A stretch of DNA of 49,568 nucleotides from Micromonospora coerulea. Its GTDB lineage: Bacteria > Actinomycetota > Actinomycetes > Mycobacteriales > Micromonosporaceae. Below are positions 41,474 to 49,349 of this stretch, piece by piece (position 1 is the stretch's first letter; each line of letters opens with the position of its first letter). Location: positions 1 through 49,568 of the forward strand of contig NZ_JAEMUW010000034.1 in NCBI RefSeq assembly GCF_016598485.1, given 5' to 3'. The notes below the pieces were generated by a model, which was given only the letters and a program-made list of their open reading frames with translations, was not told the origin of the DNA and did no database searches. Position numbers and translations under genes: made by a program.

Positions 41474-42604
41474 TCAGGCGTTGTCCGGTTGGCGGGAGCT
41501 GAGCCGGGCCAACGCGCCGGCGAGGTCGCTGACCTGGTCGGCGAGCTGCGCGGCCCGCCGCTGGGCCAGGTCCCGGTCGGCCTCGGCGGACTCCAGCCGT
41601 ACGGTCAGCTCCGCCAGCCGGGCCTGGACGGCGGCGGCGGCCTCGCGCGCGCCGGCCAGCTCGGCCGCCAGGCCGTCCCGCTCACCCGTCCGGCCCGCCA
41701 GCTCCGCGCCGATTGCGGCGGCCGCCGCCACGGCCTCCTGTCGTGCGGCCTCCGCCCGGCCCCGGGCGTCGTCCGCCTGCCGCCGAACGTTGTCGGCCTC
41801 GGCGGCGTCCGCGCGGGCCCGCGCCGCCTCGGCCCGGGCGGCGTCGGCCTCCGCGCGGGCCTGCGTGGCCTCCGCGCGCAGCCGCTCGGCCCGCTCCAGG
41901 GCCGCACCGGCCGAGCGGGTGGCCCGCTCGGCGTCCCCCCGCGCGGCATCCCGCTCGGCGGTCAGGTCGGTCAGCCGGCGCCGTTCGCCCGCCAGCTCCG
42001 ACCGGACGGTACGCAGCTCGGCGCGGGCGGCGTCGCGGTCCCGTTCGGCCTGCACCCGCAGCGCCTGCGCCGCGCTGGCCTCCCGCCGGGCCTCGTCCCG
42101 AGCCGTCTCGGCCTGCTCCGCCCGCCCGACGGCGCGGCCGGCCTCCTCGCCGGCCCGCTCCGCCCGTTCCCGGGCCGCATCCCGGTCGGCGGCGGCCGCG
42201 CGGGCCTCCTGCCGGGCGCGGACCGCCGCCGCGGCGGCGTCCTCGGCGTCGCGGCGGGCCTCGTCCCGCTCGGTGTGCGCGGCCGCCACCTGGGCGGCCG
42301 CCTCGGCGCGCAGCTGCGCGAGCTGCCGTTCCACCCCGGCGGGGGAGAGCTCCGCGTGCAGCGCCTCGGTGAGGGTGTCCACGATCTGGTCGAGCCGGTC
42401 CACCGCCTCCCACGTGCGGGCGACCTGGCCGGGCAGGCCCGGGGAGTTGCGGTGGCGCATCCGGGAGTTGCGCGACGCCCGCTGGCAGGCGCCGTCGTTG
42501 TCCCGGCAGTACCGGAACGGCCGGCCCGCACCGGCGCGCTGCGGCACCTCCCGTCCACAGTGGGCGCAGGGGCGGGTGTCGGCGGGGGTGGCCTGGACGT
42601 CCAT
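41474..42604 (-). CDS. Zinc-finger protein with a 250-residue Ala/Arg/Glu coiled coil
   Basis: 376 residues. N-terminus has a compact cysteine cluster, CAHCGRE followed by RYCRDNDGACQRASRNSR, fitting a treble-clef or zinc-ribbon DNA-binding finger (Cys13, Cys16, then RYC and GAC). A short helical domain (WEAVDRLDQIVDTLTEAL) leads into an almost unbroken heptad-rich coiled coil from about 85 to 365. Overall plan resembles KfrA-type DNA-binding coiled-coil proteins, but the finger is different; no assigned function. It is a single gene flanked by unrelated neighbours. Confidence 0.8.
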   Translation of the reverse strand: MDVQATPADTRPCAHCGREVPQRAGAGRPFRYCRDNDGACQRASRNSRMRHRNSPGLPGQVARTWEAVDRLDQIVDTLTEALHAELSPAGVERQLAQLRAEAAAQVAAAHTERDEARRDAEDAAAAAVRARQEARAAAADRDAARERAERAGEEAGRAVGRAEQAETARDEARREASAAQALRVQAERDRDAARAELRTVRSELAGERRRLTDLTAERDAARGDAERATRSAGAALERAERLRAEATQARAEADAARAEAARARADAAEADNVRRQADDARGRAEAARQEAVAAAAAIGAELAGRTGERDGLAAELAGAREAAAAVQARLAELTVRLESAEADRDLAQRRAAQLADQVSDLAGALARLSSRQPDNA

Positions 42605-42804
42605 CGAGCGCGAAGTCTAGTGGTGGGCCGGTCCGGGTCAGCCTTCGGCGCTGGCCCTGGCCCTGCCCCGGCACGCGCCCGCGCCGGCCGACCGGCTGGT
42701 GCGGCGTACCGTCGCGGCGCGGATCGCCGCCGGTGACCTGGATGGCACCGTTGGCCGGCACCATGGTCCGGCGCCACCACGACACCGGCCGGTAGGGTGC
42801 CGGG
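42605..42804. other. Divergent intergenic region before the Nudix gene
   Basis: 200 bases. Contains a leaderless-type -10 TAGGGT (42793-42798), six bases before the Nudix GTG. Otherwise GC-rich with no supportable gene. Confidence 0.45.
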
Positions 42805-43314
42805 GTGCCCCTCTCGCCGTACATCGCGCGGATGCGCAAGCTCATCGGCCACGATCTGCTCCTGCTGCCCGGCGTGACGGCCGTCGTGCGCGACGACGCC
42901 GGGCGGCTGCTGCTGGCCCGCCGCGGTGACAACGGCCGATGGTCGCTGCCCGCCGGGGTGGTCGACCCGGGCGAGCAGCCGGCCGACGCCGTGCTGCGGG
43001 AGGTCTTCGAGGAGACCGGGGTGCGGGTCGAGATCGAACGCGTCGGCGGCGTCGCCACCCATCCGGTGGTCTACCCCAACGGCGACGCCTGTGAATATCT
43101 CAACGTCTGGTTCCGCTGCCGCCCGGTCGGTGGGACGGCCACCGCGGACGGCGAGGAGTCCCTCGAGGTCGGCTGGTTCCACCCCGACGGCCTGCCCGAG
43201 CTGGACGACTGGTCACGGCTGCGGATCGACACCACCATCGGCGAGGACGCCCCCACCTGGCACGCCCGGCCGGGCGAGCGGCACCCCGCGCTGGGGCAGC
43301 CCGACGCGCTCTGA
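42805..43314 (+). CDS. Nudix hydrolase
   Basis: 169 residues with a full Nudix box at residues 51-73: GVVDPGE, then REVFEETGV (GX5EX7REUXEEXGU). It hydrolyses nucleoside diphosphates linked to another moiety, needing Mg2+. The N-terminus (MPLSPYIARMRKLIGHDLLLLPGV) is of the MutT-like type that in actinomycetes removes oxidised or capped nucleotides; substrate unknown. Leaderless GTG start. Confidence 0.92.
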   Translation: MPLSPYIARMRKLIGHDLLLLPGVTAVVRDDAGRLLLARRGDNGRWSLPAGVVDPGEQPADAVLREVFEETGVRVEIERVGGVATHPVVYPNGDACEYLNVWFRCRPVGGTATADGEESLEVGWFHPDGLPELDDWSRLRIDTTIGEDAPTWHARPGERHPALGQPDAL

Positions 43315-43343
43315 CCCCGGCCGCCTGGCCCGCGTCGGCGCGG

Positions 43344-43997
43344 TCAGGGGGTGGCGACCGCCGCGCGGGACCGGTCGGCGGCGATGCGTACGGCCAGGGC
43401 GGCCAGCACGCTGCCCATCACGTACCGCTGGGCGCGCGCCCACGCGGGCCGCCGGACCAGGAACGCCGACACCGTTCCGGCGGTGAGCACGATCAGCCCG
43501 TTCACCGTCAGGGCGATGACGATCTGGGTGAAGCCGAGCAGCAGGCTCTGCACCGCCACGTGCCCGCGCGTCGGGTCGATGAACTGCGGCAGCAGCGACA
43601 CGTACAGGATGGCGATCTTCGGATTGAGCAGGTTGGTGACCAAACCCATGGTGAACAGTCGCCGCGGCCGGTCCGGCGGCAGCGGCGGCGCCGGGGTGAA
43701 CGCGGACCGGCCGCCGGGGCGCAACGTCCGCCAGGCCAGCCACAGCAGGTACGCCGCCCCGGCCAGCTTCACCGCCGCGTACAGCGGGGGCACCAGCACG
43801 AACACGGTGGCGATGCCGGCGACCGCCGCGGCCAGGTAGACCAGGAACCCGACGGCCACGCCGAGCAGCGACACCAGCCCGGCCCGGCGGCCCTGGGTCA
43901 CCGACCGGGACACCAGGTAGACCATGTTCGGGCCGGGCGTGAGCACCAGGCCCAACGCGACCAGACCGATTCCCACCAGCGCGCCGACCGTGACCAC
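43344..43997 (-). CDS. LysE/RhtB-family amino-acid exporter
   Basis: 217 residues from the GTG at 43997 behind a GGGAGGG site. Opening GIGLVALGLVLTPGPNMVYLVSRSVTQGRRAGL contains the LTPGPNM family signature, followed by about six membrane helices and TNLLNPKIAILYVSLLPQF. Exports an amino acid or homoserine-lactone-type solute. The start is uncertain by a few codons. Confidence 0.9.
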   Translation of the reverse strand: MVTVGALVGIGLVALGLVLTPGPNMVYLVSRSVTQGRRAGLVSLLGVAVGFLVYLAAAVAGIATVFVLVPPLYAAVKLAGAAYLLWLAWRTLRPGGRSAFTPAPPLPPDRPRRLFTMGLVTNLLNPKIAILYVSLLPQFIDPTRGHVAVQSLLLGFTQIVIALTVNGLIVLTAGTVSAFLVRRPAWARAQRYVMGSVLAALAVRIAADRSRAAVATP

Positions 43998-44144
43998 GTG
44001 CCCTCCCACCGCTTCGCCTGCCGCGACCCTACGCGCCCGCGCCCGTGCCCGGCGGTCCCGGCCACGCCGGCTCAAGGGGCGGGCCTGGCCCGCGCCGCCA
44101 TCGAATTCCTCGCCAACGGCGCGCGAACAGTTGCGGGCCTGCGG

Positions 44145-45083
44145 TCACCGCCGACGGCGGCCGGCGATCTCGCCCGTCTCGTCCTCCCGCCAGGTGCGCA
44201 GCAGCAGGCTCACCCACGTCCGGTACGGTGGCCACCCGTCGCTGATCCGGGTCAGCGTGTCGTCGTCGACGTCCCCGTCGAGGCGGTACGCGTCCCGGAC
44301 CGCCTGGCGCAGCCGCGGCTCGTGCCGGGGCGCCACGTCCGGGGTGCCGGCGCCGCGCAGCAGGATCAGCTCGGCGGAGAACGGACCGATCCCGGGCAGC
44401 GCCGCCAGCTCGCGCAGCGCCTCGGACGGCGGCAGCTCCCGCAGCCGGCCCGCGTCGAGCCGCCCGTCCAACGCCGCCGCGGCCAGCCCGCACAGCCACT
44501 CCGGTTTCCGGCCGGCCAGGCCGCCCATGCTGGTCAGGGCTTCGACGCCGCGCAGCAGCTCGGCGGGGCCGGGGAACGCGGTGACCGGCCCGCCGGGCAG
44601 CTCCACCGGGGTGCCGAGCCGCTCGGTCAGCCGGGCCTTGACCGTGGCGGCCTGGGTGATCCGGATCCGGTGGCTGATCACCGCCCAGCACGCCGCCTCG
44701 TACGGGGACCAGAACGTCACCGGGCGCAGACCGGGGTAGCGGCGCTGCAACCCGCCTACCACCGGATCCCGCTCCCCGATCGCGGTGAAGTTGGAACCGT
44801 CGACGTCCAGGGAGAGGATCCGGCGCAGCTGCGCCCGCACGGCCGCCCCGTCGGGCGGGTCGGCGGGGGAGTGTGCCTGCGCGTGCACCACGCCGTCGGC
44901 GTCCTGCCGGACCCGCAGCCCGACCGGGGTCCACCGGCCGTCGAGCGGGAACGCCAGGCGCAGCACCGGGTCGCCCGCGCCGACGTACCGGGCCGGGGCG
45001 AAGCCCTCCAGGAAGCGGATGCTGGCCGCCAGCGAGAACGGCCCGCGCGGGGTCAGCGTGAAGGTGATCGGTGTCGAGGTCAT
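44145..45083 (-). CDS. AlkA-like DNA-3-methyladenine glycosylase (HhH-GPD)
   Basis: 312 residues from the ATG at 45083 (ATG 45113 in frame is possible; TAGACC seven bases before 45083 fits a leaderless start). N-terminal AlkA-N beta domain (about 1-100), then the helix-hairpin-helix GPD fold, ELAALPGIGPFSAELILLRG. In the catalytic position of E. coli AlkA (PDD) this protein has PRHEPRL, a glutamate instead of the usual aspartate, as in many actinobacterial homologues. It should remove alkylated purines, but the altered site makes activity less certain. Confidence 0.85.
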   Translation of the reverse strand: MTSTPITFTLTPRGPFSLAASIRFLEGFAPARYVGAGDPVLRLAFPLDGRWTPVGLRVRQDADGVVHAQAHSPADPPDGAAVRAQLRRILSLDVDGSNFTAIGERDPVVGGLQRRYPGLRPVTFWSPYEAACWAVISHRIRITQAATVKARLTERLGTPVELPGGPVTAFPGPAELLRGVEALTSMGGLAGRKPEWLCGLAAAALDGRLDAGRLRELPPSEALRELAALPGIGPFSAELILLRGAGTPDVAPRHEPRLRQAVRDAYRLDGDVDDDTLTRISDGWPPYRTWVSLLLRTWREDETGEIAGRRRR

Positions 45084-45188
45084 CACCGCAGGTCTACCAA
45101 CCCGTACCGACATTCCCGGGCGGCGCGCCGCACCGACGGCTGCGCGGGGGGACTCGCCAGGACCGGCTCGGCGGGCGACACTACCGAA

Positions 45189-45791
45189 ATGTCGATCGAG
45201 CTACGTGCCGCGTCCACCCCCACCGCGCCAGGTCTGCTGCTGCGCCCGTGGCGGGACGACGACGTGGCCGCGCTGCTGGCGGCGTACCGGGACCCGGTGC
45301 TGCGCAGCTGGACCCGGTACCCGGTCAGCACCACCGCCGACGCCCGCGCGTTCCTGCGGCGCAGCCGGCAGGGCTGGGCGGCCGGCCGGCGGTTCAGCTT
45401 CGCCGTGCTGGAGCCGGGGCCGGACGGCGAGCGGCTGGTGGCCAACGTGGTGCTCAAGGACGTCACCCCCGGGCGCCCGTACGCGGAGGTGGGTTACTGG
45501 ACCGCCGCGCCGGCCCGGGGGCGGGCCGTGGCGCCGCGCGCGGTCACCGCCGTCAGCGACTGGGCGTTAGGCCGCTTCGCGGCGGGCGGGCTGACCCGGC
45601 TGGAGTTGCTGCACCAGGTGGACAACCCCGCCTCCTGTCGGGTGGCGGAAAAGAGCGGGTACGTCTTCCAGGAGGTGCTGCCGGCCCGGCCACCGTTCCC
45701 CCGCGACGGGCACCGGCACGTGCGCTGGCGGTCTAGCCGCGCCCGGCTGGCACACCCTCCGGTCGTCTCCTCCACATTCGACCAGGATTGA
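45189..45791 (+). CDS. GNAT-family N-acetyltransferase (RimJ/RimL type)
   Basis: 200 residues. GLLLRPWRDDDVAALLAAYRDPVLRSWTRYPVST is the RimJ-like N-terminus; EVGYWTAAPARGRAVAPRAVTAVSDWAL contains a V/GxxPxxxGRG/A-type acetyl-CoA loop (APARGRAVAPRA); the end is HQVDNPASCRVAEKSGYVFQE. Acceptor unknown. It lies 105 bases from the divergent glycosylase gene. Confidence 0.9.
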   Translation: MSIELRAASTPTAPGLLLRPWRDDDVAALLAAYRDPVLRSWTRYPVSTTADARAFLRRSRQGWAAGRRFSFAVLEPGPDGERLVANVVLKDVTPGRPYAEVGYWTAAPARGRAVAPRAVTAVSDWALGRFAAGGLTRLELLHQVDNPASCRVAEKSGYVFQEVLPARPPFPRDGHRHVRWRSSRARLAHPPVVSSTFDQD

Positions 45792-45800
45792 CCATGCCGG

Positions 45801-46029
45801 GAAGCCGACTACATTTTCGCGGCGCGCGCGCTCGGCGCTGTCCTTCCTGGGCATCGGCCTGAAGACCCCGGTCGTGTCGTGGGGCATCATGATCAGTGAG
45901 GCGCAGAACTACATCCGGGTCTCGCCCTTCCTGCTCTTCTTCCCCGCCGCGTTCCTCGTCACCGCCGTGCTGAGCTTCGTGATGCTCGGCGAGGCTGTCC
46001 GCGAGGCCCTCGACCCGAAACTCCGCTGA
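45801..46029 (+). pseudogene. Remnant of an Opp-type ABC permease (OppC-like C-terminus)
   Basis: Starts abruptly with EADYIFAARALG in one frame, which is the EAA-loop motif, and jumps by a frame change near 45835 to ALSFLGIGLKTPVVSWGIMI, then ends FPAAFLVTAVLSFVMLGEAVREALDPKLR with the stop at 46027-46029. The roughly 65 residues normally between the two parts are missing, so an internal deletion of about 200 bases occurred. The upstream end (about 45790) is abrupt. No start codon or partner genes. Not a copy of the intact OppC-like permease at 10.8-11.8 kb, whose C-terminus is different. Confidence 0.85.
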
Positions 46030-46066
46030 GCCGTCCGACGATCCGGGCGATCCGCCACGCTGATCC

Positions 46067-46234
46067 TCACTCCTCGCCGACGGTCTCCGTCTCGTCGTCG
46101 TGCATGAACTGGACGGCGAGGTGCTCGTCCGGCTGCGGCGCCTGCTCCAAGTGGTGGTGGGGATCCCCGTCGGTGGAGAAGAGCACGTCGTCGGTCTTGT
46201 GGGTCTTCTCGCGGTTCTCGTCCGGATCTGTCAC
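46067..46234 (-). CDS. Small acidic hypothetical protein
   Basis: 55 residues from the GTG at 46234 with a GGAGGAGT ribosome site. Acidic and histidine-rich (DPHHHLEQAPQPDEHLAV, FMHDDETETVGEE). Conserved-looking because of the good ribosome site and codon use. No fold or function recognised. Confidence 0.65.
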   Translation of the reverse strand: MTDPDENREKTHKTDDVLFSTDGDPHHHLEQAPQPDEHLAVQFMHDDETETVGEE

Positions 46235-46348
46235 GTCCACTCCTCCCGGATGCCGCACCGACCATGAACGGTCCTGCCTGCTCAGGTCAGCCTTCTGCCA
46301 CCCACCCTAGGCCGGTCGGGCGGCCATGGCAGGGGTTCGGCGAGCCGG

Positions 46349-46820
46349 TCACCGGCCGGCGAGCAGGAGTGCCGCCGCGACGACCAGCCCGGCCTCGACG
46401 AGGACGACGAAGACCCGGTCATTGATCCGGCCGACGACGCGGCGGCCCACCCACGCGCCGGCGAGGGTGGCCGGGGTGAGCGCCGCGCCGAGCAGCAGGA
46501 CGTCCCGCACGATCAGCCCGGCGGCGGCGTACCCGACGGTCTTGGACAGGTGCAGGGTGAGCGCGGCGGCGGCCTCGGTGCCCACGTACCCCGGCTCGGG
46601 TCAAGCCGTAACCCAGGAAGAAGGGGACGGTCAGCGACGCCCAGGTCGTTAGCCGCGCAGCGCGCCGCGTCCGCCGCCCCGCCGGCCGACCGCGCCGCCT
46701 AGCCTCGTATCTCTGGCAAGGACCGGCAGCACGCCGCCGCCCCCGAAACCGGTCACCGTCGACAGCAGGCCAGTAGGAACGCCGCCGCCGAGGTGGCCAG
46801 CAGCGTGCCCACCGGCGGGG
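46349..46820 (-). pseudogene. TauE/SafE-family exporter, broken
   Basis: Two pieces in different frames. The N-terminal piece has GVPTGLLSTVTGFGGGGVLPVLARD (the glycine-rich family motif, about 46700-46780). The C-terminal piece has GTEAAAALTLHLSKTVGYAAAGLI and RINDRVFVVLVEAGLVVAAALL, ending at 46349. The roughly 130 residues between them are mostly missing, and the frame shifts at least once. An intact member has about 250 residues. It abuts the DUF1232 stop at 46821. Confidence 0.75.
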
Positions 46821-47246
46821 TCAGCGCTGCGCCGGCTCGGCGCCGGTCGGGCCGTTGCCGGCCGGGCCGAGCAGCCGCAGCAGCAGGCGCGGCTCACCGG
46901 GCCAGGCGTCGAGCAGCACCTGTCGGGGCACCTGACGGCCGGCGTAGCGCAACGCGAGGGCGACCACCACGATGTCGTCGAGCGGGCCGATGATCGGCAG
47001 GAACTCGGGGATCAGGTCGATCGGGCTGGCCAGCCAGAGCCCAGCGACGACGATCGCGATCCTGGCTCGGCGAGGCACCCGCGGGTCCCGGCGCAGCCGG
47101 CGCACCGTGGTCAGACAGTCGGGGATGAACGCGGCCAGGTCGCGCAGGATGCCCGGCGGGAGCCGCCGGGCCAGCAGCACCAGCAGGGCCCAGCTCGCGA
47201 TCAGGCAGGCCAGCGCCACGCCGAGGCCGATGAGCCAGTCGCGCAC
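46821..47246 (-). CDS. DUF1232 (YkvA-like) membrane protein
   Basis: 141 residues from the GTG at 47246, with AAAGGA about seven bases upstream. One N-terminal membrane helix (IGLGVALACLIASWALLVLLA), then the YkvA core RIAIVVAGLWLASPIDLIPEFLPIIGPLDDIVVVALALRYA. Function unknown; the SPIDLIPEFLP segment is the family hallmark. Confidence 0.88.
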   Translation of the reverse strand: MRDWLIGLGVALACLIASWALLVLLARRLPPGILRDLAAFIPDCLTTVRRLRRDPRVPRRARIAIVVAGLWLASPIDLIPEFLPIIGPLDDIVVVALALRYAGRQVPRQVLLDAWPGEPRLLLRLLGPAGNGPTGAEPAQR

Positions 47247-47405
47247 GGGGGTGTCCTTTCTGCGGGTACGAGCACCGCCGACCCACGCCAGGAATGTACG
47301 CCGGGCCACCCGCGTCCGCGCGCCGCGGCGGGAATGCTCGGCCGCTGGCACGCGCTGAAAATCGAGCGCGAGCAGCCGATACGGTGGATGCGGGAGGTGA
47401 CGGCG

Positions 47406-47897
47406 GTGACGACGGGCTGGGAGGCGGCGGTCGAGGCGCAGATCCGCGCGGCTCAGGAGCGCGGCGAGTTCGACAACCTGCCTGGGGCGGGCAAGCCGAT
47501 TCCCGGCCGGGACCTGCCGTACGACGAATCCTGGTGGATCAAGAGCTTCCTGGAGCGCGAGGCGCTCCCCAGTGACCTGCTGCTGCCGACTCCGTTGCAG
47601 CTGCGCCGCCGCGTGGAGCAGGTGCCGGACGAGGTGCGGGACCTGCCCACCGAGGAGTCGGTGCGGGCCTTCGTCGCCGACCTGAACGCGCAGATCGTGG
47701 CGTGGCTGCGGACGCCCACCGGCCCGCGGGTGGTGGTCCGGCCGGTCAACGCCGACGACACCGTACGCCGGTGGCGGGCCGACCGGGAGCGGACGGCGGC
47801 CGGGCGGGTCGCGGCGGCGCAGCCTGGACAGGTGGCGCAGGCGGCCAAGCCCACGACCCGGTGGCGCTGGCGCCTGCCCTGGCGGCGGCGCGGCTGA
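47406..47897 (+). CDS. DUF1992 (DnaJ-homologue C28-like) domain protein
   Basis: 163 residues from the GTG at 47406, with a GGGAGG site. WEAAVEAQIRAAQERGEFDNLPGAGKPIPGRDLPYDESWWI is the complete DUF1992 core, followed by a helical tail and an Arg/Trp-rich C-terminus (RWRWRLPWRRRG). The family is widespread but uncharacterised. Confidence 0.9.
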   Translation: MTTGWEAAVEAQIRAAQERGEFDNLPGAGKPIPGRDLPYDESWWIKSFLEREALPSDLLLPTPLQLRRRVEQVPDEVRDLPTEESVRAFVADLNAQIVAWLRTPTGPRVVVRPVNADDTVRRWRADRERTAAGRVAAAQPGQVAQAAKPTTRWRWRLPWRRRG

Positions 47898-48151
47898 GCC
47901 GGGCGGCGGGTCCAGCAGGACCACTCCAGATCGCCCGCGGAACCGGACCAGTCGCGCGCGGACTCTCAGCTCCTGGCCGACAGCGCCGCAGGTCTGCTCG
48001 CCATCTCGGCCACGTGCGCGCTGAAAAACCAACGGATATGGCTGACCTGGCGGATTCCGGGGGCTGATCTTGGGTTAAGGGTGTGCCCGGTCGCCCGATG
48101 CGGTGAGGATCATGCCGGCCGAAAGTCAGGCTGGTTGGATCAATGCGCCAC

Positions 48152-49105
48152 TCAGCCGTTGGCCTGGAGTAGTTGTCGTGCCCGGGTCAGGAACGCTTGG
48201 CGCACCTCGTCGGGGTGCAGTATTCGTAGCGGCCGGCCGAGGCTTAGCAGGTAGCGGGCCAGGCCATCGGCGTCCGGCCCGCCGATGTCGACGATCGTGG
48301 CGTCATCGCCGTCGGGATGGTGGACACCGACGGTGGGTGGCACCACACGCAGGGCTTCGTCAGCGGATGCCTCGAGCCGGATGGTGACGCGTACTGGGTA
48401 GGGGCCGACGGCGATGCCCCTGCCCACCATGTCGGCCGAGTCTGGTTGGTCGGGCAGGATCGCAGGTTGGCCGGTGCTGGTGGCTTCGACGATCCGGTCG
48501 GCCCGGAAGGTGCGCCAGTCCTGCCGGGACTTGTCATGGGCGACGAAGTACCAGCGGCGGCCGGTGTAGACGAGACGGTAGGGGTCGACCTGGCGGCTGG
48601 ATGTTGCGCCATGACGGTCGCGGTAGGTCAGCTGGATCCGTTCGCCGCGTCGGCAAACGGTCGCCAGGTCGAGTAACAGCGCGGGAGAGAATCTGTTGTT
48701 CGTCCGGTCGGGTGTGGTGTGGGTGACCGCGACGTCGAGTTCACCGAGCCGGTCGGCGATCCGGGCGGGGAGCAACTGGCGCAGTTTCAGCAGCGCGGAC
48801 AGGGCGGCCTGGTCACTGCCGGCAACGCCACTCAGTGCGGCCGTACGCAGCCCGACCGCTACCGCCAGTGCCTCCTCGTCGTCGAAGATCAGCGGCGGCA
48901 CCTGTGTACCGCGGCCGAGGCGGTAGCCACCCCACGGGCCCATGGTCGATTCGATGACGTAGTCGAGTTCCCGCAGCCGTGCGATGTCACGCCGCACAGT
49001 GCGTTCGGTGATCCCGAGCTGTCCGGCCAACTCGGCGCAGGTCCATGACCGCCCCGTTGACAGCACGGTCAGTAATCGCAGCAGTCGGCCTGAGGTGTTC
49101 ACCAC
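48152..49105 (-). CDS. HTH/WYL-domain transcriptional regulator (second)
   Basis: 317 residues. HTH at about 5-55 (RLLRLLTVLSTGRSWTCAEL, AGQLGITERTVRRDIARLRE), GPWGGYRL wing, then a WYL domain in which the tryptophan-tyrosine motif reads GRRWYFVAHD (WYF instead of WYL), and a C-terminal WCX-like region. Starts at either of two adjacent GTG codons (49105 or 49102). Divergent from the VOC remnant with 64 bases between, which contain a perfect 15-bp palindrome. This mirrors the WYL/VOC pair at 3-4.8 kb. Confidence 0.9.
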   Translation of the reverse strand: MVNTSGRLLRLLTVLSTGRSWTCAELAGQLGITERTVRRDIARLRELDYVIESTMGPWGGYRLGRGTQVPPLIFDDEEALAVAVGLRTAALSGVAGSDQAALSALLKLRQLLPARIADRLGELDVAVTHTTPDRTNNRFSPALLLDLATVCRRGERIQLTYRDRHGATSSRQVDPYRLVYTGRRWYFVAHDKSRQDWRTFRADRIVEATSTGQPAILPDQPDSADMVGRGIAVGPYPVRVTIRLEASADEALRVVPPTVGVHHPDGDDATIVDIGGPDADGLARYLLSLGRPLRILHPDEVRQAFLTRARQLLQANG

Positions 49106-49137
49106 AGCCGCCAGTCTGCCCGATAACCAGGACCGTT

Positions 49138-49161
49138 TCTGACCGGGTCAGATCCTAGAGT
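49138..49161. promoter_or_regulatory. 15-bp palindrome and leaderless -10 between WYL regulator and VOC remnant
   Basis: TCTGACC-G-GGTCAGA (49138-49152) is a perfect palindrome, three bases before the -10 TAGAGT (49156-49161), which is eight bases from the VOC ATG at 49170. A site placed like this would block transcription of the VOC gene when bound, so it is a candidate operator of the neighbouring WYL protein. Confidence 0.65.
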
Positions 49162-49169
49162 TGCCGACC

Positions 49170-49349
49170 ATGAGCGAGAAGACAGCCACGACAACGACAA
49201 CGTCCGCCGGAATGTCCGCCAAGGCCCGTTACGGGGGAGTCGGCTTTGACTGCGCCGACCCAGCCGAATTGGCCCAGTTCTACGGCACCGCGCTAGATCC
49301 TTGGTCGCCAGATTCTCGACGTTTGTGTCAAGTTTTTGAGCGGGCGTAA
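49170..49349 (+). pseudogene. VOC-family protein, truncated after about 42 residues
   Basis: The start MSEKTATTTTTSAGMSAKAR, then YGGVGFDCADPAELAQFYGTAL, is the first strand and helix of a glyoxalase-fold protein. From about 49296 the frame continues with unrelated residues (PWSPDSRRLCQVFERA) to a TAA at 49347-49349. A usual member has about 120 residues, so most of the gene has been lost or displaced by sequence on the right. Confidence 0.75.

Noticed and set aside
42699..42929. Short open frame overlapping the start of the Nudix gene
   Set aside because: Translation is Arg/Ala/Pro-rich, has no ribosome site and is out of frame with the Nudix box.
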